A DNA stretch of 64,000 nucleotides, taken from assembly GCF_025574465.1 (NCBI RefSeq), contig NZ_JAOBPP010000012.1, forward strand, positions 1 to 64,000, read 5' to 3'. The translations under genes and the position numbers were made by a program. The notes under the pieces are model-generated. The model made no database searches. It had not been told where the DNA came from and was given only the letters and a program-made list of their open reading frames with translations. Shown in pieces: positions 52,570 through 61,856 of this stretch. This DNA is from Kordiimonas aestuarii. Lineage in GTDB: Bacteria > Pseudomonadota > Alphaproteobacteria > Sphingomonadales > Kordiimonadaceae. Every line of letters starts with the position of its first letter. Position 1 is the first letter of the stretch.

Positions 52570-55188
52570 ATGAAATTGTTCCACAATAGTCTTAAAGGCT
52601 CTCTCATGGCCTCGACTTTCCTAGTGGCAGCACCTGCGCTTCTGGCGTCTGGTGCGATCGCACAGGAGAGTGATGATCAAGACAGTGGCGTAGAGGAAAT
52701 CACCGTTCAGGGTCGTTATATCCCGGACGAAAAGCGGGCTACTTCCGAGATTGCAAATGTCATCGACGCGGATGCTTTCTCATTGGCTGGCGATAGCGAT
52801 GTCGCGGTTGCGCTGCAACGTGTGCCGGGCCTGTCGCTTGTAGGCGGCAAATACGTTTATGTACGCGGCCTTGGTGAACGTTACTCCTCCACGCTTCTCA
52901 ATAACTCGGGCATCCCGAGCCCGGAACCACTTCGCAAGGTGGTGCCGCTCGATATCTTCCCGACGTCGCTGATTGAAAGCGTCCTCGTACAGAAAACCTA
53001 TTCGCCGCAATATCCGGGTGAATTCGGTGGTGGTGTGATCGACCTTCGCACCAAGGCCGTACCGGACGATTTCGTTCTCGAAGTCGGCATCAAGGGAAAA
53101 TACAACTCCGAAGCCACCTTCAAGGACGGTCTGAGCTATGACGGCACGAATTCCGAGATTTTCGGTTTCGGCGGGTCGCGCCGCAACATCCCGGATGAAA
53201 TCTTGAAGGATGTCACGCTCGAAAGTCTGACGGAAGAAGAGCGCGAGGCAGCCGGTGAAGCGCTGCCGAACATCTGGTCGATCGACCATGAGACCAACCT
53301 GCCGGGTGGTGGCGTGGACTTCGTCTGGGGTAACCGCTATGACGTGGGCAGCGAAAGCGCCTTCGGTTTCTTTACCGCCGTTACCTATGATGTGAATACG
53401 CGCTACCGGAACGGCATTCGCCGCACGGTGACCGCGTCCGACAGCGGGCCGGTTATCCGTTCCAACTTCGCGCCGGAAGTCTGCTTCAATGACGACTTCA
53501 AGGGCGAAGGCGGGGACGACTGCGGCGTGCGCCAGTCCAACATGGACGTGTCACTGAACGGGATCCTTTCCCTCGGCTACGAGATCAACAACGACCACTC
53601 GCTGAACGTCACCTCCACGGTGCTGCGTCAGAGCACGAAGCGGTCGCTGATTGAAAAAGGTGTGTTCGCACAGGAAGACTCACTCCGGACCCGTTCGACG
53701 ATCGACTGGATCGAAAGCCAGGTATGGGCGAACCAGCTGAGCGGCCAGCATAACTTCATGCTGTTCGGTGACAGCGATGTGTTCCAGGACACGGTCTTTA
53801 ACTGGCGCGCGAACCTCTCCCGCTCCGACCGTGACGTGCCGCTGCGCCGGAACACGGTGTATGAGTACAACAGCAACCTGGACGCGGACCTGATCCTCGC
53901 CCGGACCGACGGCAACACCACGATCTATAACGCTCTCGACGAGGAAACGAAGGAATTCGGCTTCGACCTTGAGCAGGCGATGTATATCGCGGACACGCCG
54001 GTTGATATTCTTGGCGGGTTTACCTATGCGGAGAAGGAGCGGAGCTTCGGCCTCGTGCGCTATAACTTCGCCTTCCCGTCCGGTACCACAACCGACCTGC
54101 GTCGGCTCGCGCCCGAAATCATCTTTGGCGCGGTCAATATCGACCCTGACGGTATCCGTCTGACGGAAACCTTCGATCCCTCGGACTTCTACACCGCCGA
54201 CTTTGAAAACATTCAGGGTTACCTCGGCGCGGATGTGGAGCTGTCGCCCAAGATGCGGATCGCCTTTGGCGTTCGCTATGAGGACAGCACCCAGGTTGTC
54301 GATACGGTTGACCGGACGACGGATGACCCGATCCGGGTAACGCAGAAGGGTGAATACTGGCTTCCGGCTGCGACCTTCACCTATGAGATCATCGACAATA
54401 TGCAGGTTCGCCTGGCCTACAGCCAGACGATCGCCCGGCCCGACATGCGCGAGCTGTCTACCGCCCCCTTTGTTGACGATGAGCGTGGTCTGACGGTTCG
54501 CGGTAACCCGGAACTCCGGATCACCGAGATCGAAAGCTATGACGCCCGCTTCGAATGGTATTTCGCCGCCGGTGAAAGCCTGACGGTTGGCGCCTTCTAC
54601 AAGAAGTTCGACAACCCGATCGAGCAGAGCGTGAACGCCCTCGGCGATGACCGCCTGATCACCTATGTGAACGGCGAGAAGGCCGACCTCAAGGGTGTCG
54701 AGATCGAGGTCGAGAAGATCCTCTTCCTGCAGGACTGGTTCGGCTGGGATTGGCTCGGTGGCCGCGAGGTGTTCATCAAGGCCAACGGCTCCTATATCGA
54801 CGGTGAAACCACCACCGCGGAAGCGGATCTCGGTGCGGTGACAAACGCGATCCGTCCGTTCCAGGGGCAGTCGAATTGGCTTGGCAACCTGCAGTTTGGC
54901 TGGCGTGATTATGACCGCGGTGAAAACCTCGCCCTCGTCCTGAACTATACCGGCAAGCGCCTGTCGCTTCTCGGTGTGTTCGAGACCCCGGACGAGTATG
55001 AAAACCCGCCGCTTATGCTGAACTTCGCCTACAGCAAGGAATTCCAGGTGGGCGACAATATCCTTGAGATGAAGCTCGAGGCCGAAAACCTCCTGGGTGA
55101 CGAGATCCTCTACACCCAGTTCGGTGTCGCGACAGAGCAGTATGACCTTGGTCGGACTGTCACTCTCGGATTTAAATATAAATTCTAG
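52570..55188 (+). CDS. TonB-dependent outer membrane receptor
   Basis: The 872-residue protein has a signal peptide ending near GAIAQ (about residue 31) and a TonB box-like EEITVQGR at about 41-48. The plug domain includes VALQRVPGLSLVGGKYVYVRGLGERYS and PGEFGGGVIDLRT, typical of a receptor subgroup common in alpha- and gammaproteobacteria. A beta barrel of alternating residues extends to the C-terminal GRTVTLGFKYKF with the expected terminal Phe. It would import a ligand through the outer membrane using TonB energy. Its ligand is unknown; the preceding surface lipoprotein may capture it. Hairpins lie on both sides of the gene. Confidence 0.93.
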   Translation: MKLFHNSLKGSLMASTFLVAAPALLASGAIAQESDDQDSGVEEITVQGRYIPDEKRATSEIANVIDADAFSLAGDSDVAVALQRVPGLSLVGGKYVYVRGLGERYSSTLLNNSGIPSPEPLRKVVPLDIFPTSLIESVLVQKTYSPQYPGEFGGGVIDLRTKAVPDDFVLEVGIKGKYNSEATFKDGLSYDGTNSEIFGFGGSRRNIPDEILKDVTLESLTEEEREAAGEALPNIWSIDHETNLPGGGVDFVWGNRYDVGSESAFGFFTAVTYDVNTRYRNGIRRTVTASDSGPVIRSNFAPEVCFNDDFKGEGGDDCGVRQSNMDVSLNGILSLGYEINNDHSLNVTSTVLRQSTKRSLIEKGVFAQEDSLRTRSTIDWIESQVWANQLSGQHNFMLFGDSDVFQDTVFNWRANLSRSDRDVPLRRNTVYEYNSNLDADLILARTDGNTTIYNALDEETKEFGFDLEQAMYIADTPVDILGGFTYAEKERSFGLVRYNFAFPSGTTTDLRRLAPEIIFGAVNIDPDGIRLTETFDPSDFYTADFENIQGYLGADVELSPKMRIAFGVRYEDSTQVVDTVDRTTDDPIRVTQKGEYWLPAATFTYEIIDNMQVRLAYSQTIARPDMRELSTAPFVDDERGLTVRGNPELRITEIESYDARFEWYFAAGESLTVGAFYKKFDNPIEQSVNALGDDRLITYVNGEKADLKGVEIEVEKILFLQDWFGWDWLGGREVFIKANGSYIDGETTTAEADLGAVTNAIRPFQGQSNWLGNLQFGWRDYDRGENLALVLNYTGKRLSLLGVFETPDEYENPPLMLNFAYSKEFQVGDNILEMKLEAENLLGDEILYTQFGVATEQYDLGRTVTLGFKYKF

Positions 55189-55207
55189 GACAAAGCCTTT
55201 AGGCTAC

Positions 55208-55231
55208 GGCCCAATGCTACGGCATTGGGCC
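55208..55231 (+). other. Strong hairpin between the receptor gene and gspC
   Basis: A perfect 10-bp stem (55208-55217 with 55222-55231, arms GGCCCAATGC and GCATTGGGCC) closes a TACG tetraloop. No T run follows, so transcription may partly continue into gspC. Confidence 0.7.
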
Positions 55232-55242
55232 CTTGAGTATAG

Positions 55243-56127
55243 ATGCATATGAAAAACAGACTTCGCTCTTTCTTCGCCGTATCTCAGGGAGACGGCACAC
55301 AACACCGGGCCAGGCAGCATGCCGGTCAAACTGCGGGCCCCAAGTCGGTCCGCATTGGTGTATTATTGTGCGAAGTCGCGGCCACGATTGCGCTGGCTTA
55401 TATCGCGGTCCAATTCTCCCATGGGCTGATGATGCCCGCGCGCGGCGTTGTGCCCACGGGGACATTCGCCGCCAAAGCAGTTTCAACACAAGACAAAGAT
55501 TATTCCGCCCTCCTGAGCTTTGATCCCTTTTTCCGCACTCTCGCTGACGGTGCGCCAGCATCAAGCGAGGCAGCGCCCGAAAGCTCGCTCAAACTTGCGC
55601 TATACGGCGTGCGCGCGGACGGTGACGGCAAGGGCACGGCGATCATCACCGCATCGGGAGACGCGCAGAAACTGGTCCGTATCGGTGATGAACTTACCTC
55701 GGGGGTAAGCCTGAGTGCCGTGTACGCCGACCGTATCGAGGTAAGCCGCCGCGGCATCCGCGAGGCGGTCTACCTCAAACCCAAAGGGGAACGAGGGAGC
55801 ACGATTGCCCCGCGACCCGCCACAGCCCAGACTGCTGCAACGGAAGGCGGTGAAGGTTTCCTGGCGGCACTTGTAACGCTGGACCTCGCGCCCGTGATAC
55901 GGGAAGGCCGTCTTGTTGGTTTTCGCATTGGCGACGGCGCGATCGGTGCTCTTCCCGGGCGGTTCAGCTTTGAAGAGGGGGACATCCTGATGGCGGTAAA
56001 CGGTAGCCCGCTGACATCTTTCGAGCGTCTTGGGGAACTGCCGGATGAATTTGCCCGTGCGACAAGCCTGACCCTTGAGATCGAGCGTAACGGCGCAAGC
56101 GTAACCCGGACCATAGACATCCAATAG
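55243..56127 (+). CDS. gspC: T2SS inner membrane protein GspC
   Basis: The 294-residue protein has a short cytoplasmic N-terminus, one membrane helix at about residues 36-56 (LLCEVAATIALAYIAVQF), a periplasmic homology region at about 85-160 (LYGVRADGDGKGTAIITA pattern), and a C-terminal PDZ-like domain at about 205-294 (GFRIGD, FSFEEGDILMAVNGSPL). GspC links the inner membrane platform to the secretin. ATG at 55249 is an equal start candidate. It is the first gsp gene of the run, and its stop overlaps a GTG in the gspD frame. Confidence 0.88.
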   Translation: MHMKNRLRSFFAVSQGDGTQHRARQHAGQTAGPKSVRIGVLLCEVAATIALAYIAVQFSHGLMMPARGVVPTGTFAAKAVSTQDKDYSALLSFDPFFRTLADGAPASSEAAPESSLKLALYGVRADGDGKGTAIITASGDAQKLVRIGDELTSGVSLSAVYADRIEVSRRGIREAVYLKPKGERGSTIAPRPATAQTAATEGGEGFLAALVTLDLAPVIREGRLVGFRIGDGAIGALPGRFSFEEGDILMAVNGSPLTSFERLGELPDEFARATSLTLEIERNGASVTRTIDIQ

Positions 56128-56135
56128 TGCCTTTA

Positions 56136-58133
56136 ATGATTGAAAATGCCATGCTGAAAAATATCCTGAAAATAATCTTCCTGACCGCAGCAATCGCCTT
56201 CTCTGGCGTGACCTACGCGCAGGAGCATGTGCTCAATTATCGTGACGCCGATATCCGCGTCTTTATTGACGATATCGCGGCACTGACCGGCAAAACCTTC
56301 ATTATCGACCCGCGCGTGCGCGGCAAGGTGAATGTGGTTTCCTCCGCCGAGGTCACCAGCGACGGCGTATTCCAGACCTTCCTGTCCGCCCTGCGTGTGA
56401 ACGGTTTTACGGTCGTACAGACAGCATCAGGCGCGCTCAAGATCGTACCGGATGATGAGGCCGCGCAGGACGCTGGCCCGGTGGACGAGGCGCGCCGGGG
56501 GGATCAGCTTATCACCCGCGTATTCACGCTTAAGTTTGCCGACCCGCTGGCGGTGCAGGCGGCAGCCAAGCCTTTTGTGTTCAAAAACGGCCGCACCTTC
56601 GCGCGCCGGGGCATGCCTCACCTGATCGTCACCGACTATGCCGATAACCTCGCCCGGATCGGAAAGCTGGTCGCCAGCATGGATGTGGACCAGTCGGTCA
56701 TCCGCACAGTGATGCTGGAAAACACGTCGGCGGGCGAAATGGCGGATATCGCGCTATCGCTTTCCGCCCAGCCGGGGTTTGAAGACAACAGCTACCAAAC
56801 GTTGTCGGTGATCCCGCTTGAAAGCAGCAACACACTTATCCTGAAGGGGCAGGCGGAAGTGATCGATGCCTTCCTGCCTGTTATCATGGACCTTGATAAA
56901 AACAATGCCTCGCGCGGTGACCTGCGGGTGATTTACCTCAAGCACGCAAGCGCGGAAAAGCTGTTGCCGATGCTCGAAACCATCACCCAGTCGATCAGGA
57001 AAACAGATGGCAAAACCCAGCCAACCGCGTCGAACGAAGTGACGGTGTCCACCTATTCGGGTGCCAACGCTATAATCGTGAACGCGGCACCCGAGATGCA
57101 GCAGAAAATCAGCTCTATCGTGCGCATGCTGGATGTGCCGCGTGCGCAGGTGCTTGTTGAGGCCATCGTGGTTGAAGTGTCTGAAGGCGCAGCCAAGGAG
57201 CTTGGCGTGCAATATGTGCTGGCGGGCGGCGACCGCGACGGTATCCCCTTCACCGTCGCCAACTATTCCAACACCGCGCCTAACGTTCTGGCAGCCACCG
57301 GTGCGCTTGTCATCGATGATGACAGTGGTTCGGGCAGCGGCAATGACAGCGGCTCGTCTTCCACGTCCGACCTTCTGAAAGCCGCGGCCGTGGACAGCCT
57401 TCTCGGCTTCAATGGCTTTGGCCTTGGTGTGGGAGGCCGCACCAAGGGTGGTGGCGTGTTTGGCGTCATTCTCAATGCACTCGCCAGCGACACCGGCAGC
57501 AATATCCTGTCTACCCCGTCGATTGTGACGATGGATAACGAGCCCGCAAGCTTCCTGTCGGGTCAGGAAATCCCCTTCACGACGGGTGAGGCGCTGGGCA
57601 GTGCCAATTCAAACCCGTTCCGGACCGTGGACCGCAAAAACGTCGGCATACAGCTTGAGGTCACCCCACAGGTGAATGAGGGTGATGAGATCCGCCTTGC
57701 CATCCGGCAGGAAATCTCCTCCATCGCGGGGCCGATCAACAGTCAATCGACCGACCTCATTACCAACAAGCGCGAGATACAAACAACCGTTCGGGTGAAA
57801 GATGGTGAAATTGTCGTGTTGGGTGGCCTTATCCAGCAGAATGAAACCACGTCGGTCGACAAAGTACCGTTCCTTGGCGATATCCCGCTTCTTGGGCGTG
57901 CCTTCCGCTCAGACAGCAAAAGCACGCAAAAGACCAACCTGATGATCTTCCTGCGCCCCACCATCCTGCGCGGCAGTGAGGACATGAGCGCGGTAACCGC
58001 CCGTAAATATGACTATATCCGCGCCAAACAGGCGGGGGTGAAATCGCAGATGCCGATTGACGAACTGGTCCGCGACGTGATGGGGCGTGGCGCCCTGCCG
58101 GTTGAAGCAGCAACGGACGGAAGCCCGGATTAA
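56136..58133 (+). CDS. gspD: T2SS secretin GspD
   Basis: The outer membrane secretin channel. From ATG 56136 it has 665 residues; ATG 56151 gives the neater signal peptide (MLKNILKIIFLTAAIAFSG) and GTG 56127 is also open. N0 and N1-N3 domains are recognisable (RDADIRVFIDDIAALTGKTF; VIPLESSNTLILKG). The secretin domain includes STPSIVTMDNEPASFLSGQEIPF and the VPFLGDIPLLGRAF signature. A Gly/Ser/Asp-rich insertion lies at about residues 390-415, as in other GspD proteins. No pilotin gene is assigned. Confidence 0.95.
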   Translation: MIENAMLKNILKIIFLTAAIAFSGVTYAQEHVLNYRDADIRVFIDDIAALTGKTFIIDPRVRGKVNVVSSAEVTSDGVFQTFLSALRVNGFTVVQTASGALKIVPDDEAAQDAGPVDEARRGDQLITRVFTLKFADPLAVQAAAKPFVFKNGRTFARRGMPHLIVTDYADNLARIGKLVASMDVDQSVIRTVMLENTSAGEMADIALSLSAQPGFEDNSYQTLSVIPLESSNTLILKGQAEVIDAFLPVIMDLDKNNASRGDLRVIYLKHASAEKLLPMLETITQSIRKTDGKTQPTASNEVTVSTYSGANAIIVNAAPEMQQKISSIVRMLDVPRAQVLVEAIVVEVSEGAAKELGVQYVLAGGDRDGIPFTVANYSNTAPNVLAATGALVIDDDSGSGSGNDSGSSSTSDLLKAAAVDSLLGFNGFGLGVGGRTKGGGVFGVILNALASDTGSNILSTPSIVTMDNEPASFLSGQEIPFTTGEALGSANSNPFRTVDRKNVGIQLEVTPQVNEGDEIRLAIRQEISSIAGPINSQSTDLITNKREIQTTVRVKDGEIVVLGGLIQQNETTSVDKVPFLGDIPLLGRAFRSDSKSTQKTNLMIFLRPTILRGSEDMSAVTARKYDYIRAKQAGVKSQMPIDELVRDVMGRGALPVEAATDGSPD

Positions 58134-58148
58134 GACCATGGCGGCTGA

Positions 58149-58176
58149 CACAAACATGAGCGCACAAACATGAGCG
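58149..58176 (+). repeat. Perfect 14-bp tandem duplication over the gspE start
   Basis: CACAAACATGAGCG occurs twice, at 58149-58162 and 58163-58176. The first copy's ATG (58156) opens a five-codon frame whose TGA overlaps the gspE ATG at 58170 (ATGA). Confidence 0.9.
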
Positions 58177-59666
58177 AACGGGCAGACCCCATTTTGAAAT
58201 ACAGCTTCGCGCGCGAACATGGGTTTGCCCTGGTGGAAGCGCGCGCGGATGATGCCACGGTTATGATGCGCGATGGCGCGAATGCCCTCGTGCTTCGGGA
58301 AGTGCGCCGTGCTATTGGCCTGCCGCTTGTGGTGCAGCGCGAAAACGCCCGGGATTTTGATGCGCATCTCTCCAACCTCTATGCCGCGGATGGCATTGGC
58401 GCACATGTGGACACGGACGTGCCGGTTGAAAGCCTCGACAGCGCGCTTGAGGGCATGCCCAAGGCGGCCGACCTTCTCGCCAACGATGACGACGCACCGG
58501 TCATCAGGCTGATCAATGGCATGATGGCAGAGGCGGTGAAAACCAAGGCGTCGGACGTGCACCTTGAACCGTTCGAGAACAAGCTGTCGGTGCGCCTGCG
58601 CACGGACGGCGTGCTGGCTGAGGTAGCCAGCCTGTCCGCTCGGTTGGCGCCCTATATTGTGTCGCGTATCAAGGTCATGGCGCGGCTGGATATTGCCGAA
58701 AAACGTATCCCGCAGGATGGCCGCCTGTCACTGACCCTGGGGGACCGCACCTTTGATGTGCGGGTCTCCACGCTGCCGTCCCGGCATGGCGAACGGGTGG
58801 TGCTCAGACTTCTCGATACCTCACAGGCGCACCTCAGCCTCGAAGACCTGGGTATGCAGAAACGGGTGCATAACGGTATTCTTGATGCCCTTGCTGAACC
58901 CAACGGGATTATCCTTGTGACCGGCCCCACGGGCTCGGGCAAGACCACCACGCTTTACGCGGGGCTTTCGCTCCTTAATGACCAGTCGCGCAATATCATG
59001 ACGGTCGAGGACCCGGTGGAATATGCGCTTGAGGGCGTCAGCCAGACACAGGTCAATGCCAAGGTGGGAATGACGTTTGCAAACGGCCTGCGTGCCATCT
59101 TGCGTCAGGACCCGGACGTGGTGATGGTGGGCGAAATCCGCGATATGGAAACGGCGGAGATGGCCATCCAGGCATCGCTGACAGGGCACCTTGTGCTTTC
59201 AACCGTGCACACCAACAGTGCGGTGGCAGCGGTCACCCGCCTGCGCGACATGGGAGTTGAGCCCTTCCTGCTGTCGTCCACGGTCAAGGCGATCCTTGCT
59301 CAGCGTCTTGTGCGCCGCTTGTGTCCATCCTGCAAGAAACCGGCGGAAGACGAAAAGCGCATCCGCAAACAACTGGATGTAAGGAAGGATGAGGGCGCCA
59401 CCTTCTACGAGCCCGTCGGCTGTCCGGACTGTGCTGGCAAGGGCTACAAGGGTCGAATTGGCATCTATGAGCTGGTGAAGATTGATGACAAGCTGCGCCG
59501 CATGGTGCAGGAAGGCGCGCCGGAGCAGGACATGGAGGTCTATGCCTTCAAGGCAGCCAAAACACTGGCGCAAAGTGGCACGGATCTTGTGCTGCGTGGC
59601 CTGACCACAGCGGAAGAAGTGCTGCGGGTCTCCAAGGTGCAGGGAGCGGCTGATGCTGGCGTTTGA
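58170..59666 (+). CDS. gspE: T2SS cytoplasmic ATPase GspE
   Basis: The 498-residue hexameric ATPase powers pseudopilus assembly. The Walker A motif is GPTGSGKTTTLYAG, the Walker B region is DPDVVMVGEIRD, and the His box LTGHLVLSTVHTN is present. A zinc-binding element has CPSC and CPDC pairs at about residues 388 and 418. The N-terminal domain that binds GspL is shorter than in E. coli-type GspE. The start lies in a tandem duplication, so a mini-frame upstream may couple its translation. It overlaps gspF by 14 bases. Confidence 0.96.
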   Translation: MSERADPILKYSFAREHGFALVEARADDATVMMRDGANALVLREVRRAIGLPLVVQRENARDFDAHLSNLYAADGIGAHVDTDVPVESLDSALEGMPKAADLLANDDDAPVIRLINGMMAEAVKTKASDVHLEPFENKLSVRLRTDGVLAEVASLSARLAPYIVSRIKVMARLDIAEKRIPQDGRLSLTLGDRTFDVRVSTLPSRHGERVVLRLLDTSQAHLSLEDLGMQKRVHNGILDALAEPNGIILVTGPTGSGKTTTLYAGLSLLNDQSRNIMTVEDPVEYALEGVSQTQVNAKVGMTFANGLRAILRQDPDVVMVGEIRDMETAEMAIQASLTGHLVLSTVHTNSAVAAVTRLRDMGVEPFLLSSTVKAILAQRLVRRLCPSCKKPAEDEKRIRKQLDVRKDEGATFYEPVGCPDCAGKGYKGRIGIYELVKIDDKLRRMVQEGAPEQDMEVYAFKAAKTLAQSGTDLVLRGLTTAEEVLRVSKVQGAADAGV

Positions 59667-60873
59667 ATACGAAGCGCTGGATGGTCGCGGCCGTACAAAA
59701 AGTGGCATCATTTCGGCTGAGAGCGAACGCGACGCGCGCGAACGCTTGAAAGCCAATGCGCTGTTTGCAACGGCGCTGTCGCCCGCGTCACAGAAAAAGG
59801 CACGCAGAAAAACCAGCTTTTTCAAGCGCGACGATGTGATTGCGCCAAAAGAATTGGCACTTGTCACCCGCCAGCTTGCCACCATGCTGGGGGCGGCAGC
59901 TACGGTCGAGGAAGCCTTGGGTGCCATCGCAGCACAGGCGGAAAAACCCGGCCCGCGCAGGGTGCTGACCCGTGTGCGCACCAGCGTGATGGAAGGCTTG
60001 CGCCTCAGTCAGGCGATGGCGGAGGAGCCAAAAAGTTTTGATCCGCTTTACCGGTCCATGGTGGCGGCGGGGGAAGCCTCGGGCGACCTTGCCCGTGTAC
60101 TTGGCAGCGTGGCGGAACACCGCGAGAAATCGCAGGACACCAAAAATAAGGTCCAGTCGGCGCTCATTTACCCCATCGTGCTTGCTGTTGTGGCGGTCGC
60201 GGTGGTGACAGCGCTGATGATTTTTGTAGTCCCCAAGGTGGTGGGGCAATTCGAAAACTTCGGCTCTGAACTGCCGGTCCTGACCCGGATTGTGGTGGGC
60301 GTGTCTGACTTTCTGGTGGCATATGGTGTGTGGCTTTTTCTGGCGATGGGACTTGCGGCCTTCGGCTTTATTACCGCCATGCGCGCGCCCGCCTTTCGCT
60401 TCAGGGTGCATTCTGGCCTGTTGCGCCTGCCGGTCATTGGCAAGCTGATCCGCGCAGTGAATGCAGCACGGTTTGCCCGCGCGCTGGGCACGCTTGTGGA
60501 AGGCGGCAGCCCGGTGCTTGAGGGCCTGATGGCGGCGCGGGAGACGGTCAGGAATGATCGCATGCGGCAGGCACTTGATACCGCTATCGGTCAGATCCGC
60601 GAAGGCAAGGGCACCAGCGCGGCGCTGAGGCAGGCAAGCGAATTTCCCCCCATGCTGGGCTATATGGCTGCGGCGGGGGAGAAAAGCGGCCAGCTTGCCG
60701 CCATGCTGCACCGCGTGGCGGACTATCTGGACAGTGAATTTGACGGCTTCACCAAAACGGCGCTCAGCCTTCTGGAGCCGATGATCGTGATTTTGATGGG
60801 CGGGATTGTGGGGGCGATCGTGTTGTCGATCATGCTGCCGATCCTCAAGCTCAACAGCCTTGTACTCGGGTAA
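59653..60873 (+). CDS. gspF: T2SS inner membrane platform protein GspF
   Basis: The 406-residue protein has the two GspF/PilC repeats with about three membrane helices (IYPIVLAVVAVAVVTALMIF near residue 175, another at about 220, and a C-terminal pair near 380). LALVTRQLATMLGAAATVEEAL, YRSMVAAGEASGDLARVL and PPMLGYMAAAGEKSGQL are family segments. A GGGAG ribosome site lies inside the end of gspE, 14 bases overlapping. GspF connects the ATPase to the assembling pseudopilus. Confidence 0.95.
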   Translation: MLAFEYEALDGRGRTKSGIISAESERDARERLKANALFATALSPASQKKARRKTSFFKRDDVIAPKELALVTRQLATMLGAAATVEEALGAIAAQAEKPGPRRVLTRVRTSVMEGLRLSQAMAEEPKSFDPLYRSMVAAGEASGDLARVLGSVAEHREKSQDTKNKVQSALIYPIVLAVVAVAVVTALMIFVVPKVVGQFENFGSELPVLTRIVVGVSDFLVAYGVWLFLAMGLAAFGFITAMRAPAFRFRVHSGLLRLPVIGKLIRAVNAARFARALGTLVEGGSPVLEGLMAARETVRNDRMRQALDTAIGQIREGKGTSAALRQASEFPPMLGYMAAAGEKSGQLAAMLHRVADYLDSEFDGFTKTALSLLEPMIVILMGGIVGAIVLSIMLPILKLNSLVLG

Positions 60874-60885
60874 TGGAGAATGACC

Positions 60886-61341
60886 ATGATACGTTTGAAA
60901 AAGCTTCTGAAAACGCTCGCGCAGGAAAGCCGCCGCGATGAAGGCTTCTCGCTCATTGAGCTGATGGTTGTGATTGTGATCATCGGTCTTCTGACCACTG
61001 TTGTGGTGATCAACGTGCTGCCAAGCCAGGATCGCGCCATGCTGGAAAAAGCCCGTGCCGACGTCAAGCTTCTGGAACAGGCGGTTGAGATGTACCGTAT
61101 GGATACCTTGAAGTACCCAAGCCTGGAGGAGGGCATCGAGGTGCTGGCCAACCCGCCCAAGGGCGCGAGGTTCCGCAAGGAAGGCTACATCAAAAGCCTG
61201 CCCATGGACCCCTGGGGCAACCCTTACCAGTATCTCTATCCCGGTGAGCACGGGGCCTTCGATGTCTATTCCTTCGGGGCCGATGGCCGCCTGGGCGGGG
61301 AAGACATGAACGCCGATATCGGCAACTGGAAAAGCGAATAA
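60886..61341 (+). CDS. gspG: T2SS major pseudopilin GspG
   Basis: The start at ATG 60886 has GGAG 7 bases upstream; ATG at 60880 is too close to it. The 151-residue protein has the prepilin cleavage site DEG/FSLIE with Glu at +5, followed by a hydrophobic helix, then the calcium-site-bearing GspG tail (LPMDPWGNPYQYLYPGE, FDVYSFGADGRLGGE). It forms the main fibre of the pseudopilus after processing by the prepilin peptidase. Confidence 0.96.
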   Translation: MIRLKKLLKTLAQESRRDEGFSLIELMVVIVIIGLLTTVVVINVLPSQDRAMLEKARADVKLLEQAVEMYRMDTLKYPSLEEGIEVLANPPKGARFRKEGYIKSLPMDPWGNPYQYLYPGEHGAFDVYSFGADGRLGGEDMNADIGNWKSE

Positions 61342-61358
61342 GAGGGCAGTAAGGACCC

Positions 61359-61856
61359 ATGCGCGCGCTGAGGAAAGATGACGGTTTTTCGCTGGTGGAG
61401 ATCATGGTGGTGATGGCCATCATGGGGCTCATGGCAAGTGCTGTTGTGCTTTCCATGCCGTCAGGCGATGACCGGCTTGAGCGCGCGCTGGATGGCACGC
61501 GGACCTATATGTCGGCGCTGTCGCGTACGTCCGTCAGTACCGGGCGGGTGCTGGGCCTCAGGTTCGATGAGCATGGGTATACACCGCTTGTGCTTGAGGC
61601 GGGCACATGGAAGCCCGACGGCGCGCTTGTGGGGCGTGGCAAGGCCTGGGCCGATACAACACTTGTCAGCGTGGAGCTTGACGGCGCCCGTATTGACACG
61701 GCGCAGAAAAAAGGTGAGGCGCTCAGGCCCCATATATGGTTCCTGCCCACGGGTGAAGTGGCGGCATTCAAGCTCTCGCTGATGGTGGACGACCGGCTGG
61801 GGACAGTGGTCAGCGTGGGCGGGCATGATTTCAAGGTGGTGGCCGATGAGAGCTAG
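61359..61856 (+). CDS. gspH: T2SS minor pseudopilin GspH
   Basis: The 165-residue protein has a prepilin cleavage site DDG/FSLVE with Glu at +5 and a hydrophobic N-terminal helix (IMVVMAIMGLMASAVV). The C-terminal part is beta-rich, as in GspH/FimT. AAGGA precedes ATG. Its end overlaps the gspI start by 11 bases. Confidence 0.9.
   Translation: MRALRKDDGFSLVEIMVVMAIMGLMASAVVLSMPSGDDRLERALDGTRTYMSALSRTSVSTGRVLGLRFDEHGYTPLVLEAGTWKPDGALVGRGKAWADTTLVSVELDGARIDTAQKKGEALRPHIWFLPTGEVAAFKLSLMVDDRLGTVVSVGGHDFKVVADES

Noticed and set aside
59788..61251. A 487-codon minus-strand open frame under gspF and gspG
   Set aside because: The translation is His/Arg/Gln-rich, as expected of the reverse of high-G+C coding sequence, and the plus-strand genes are unambiguous.
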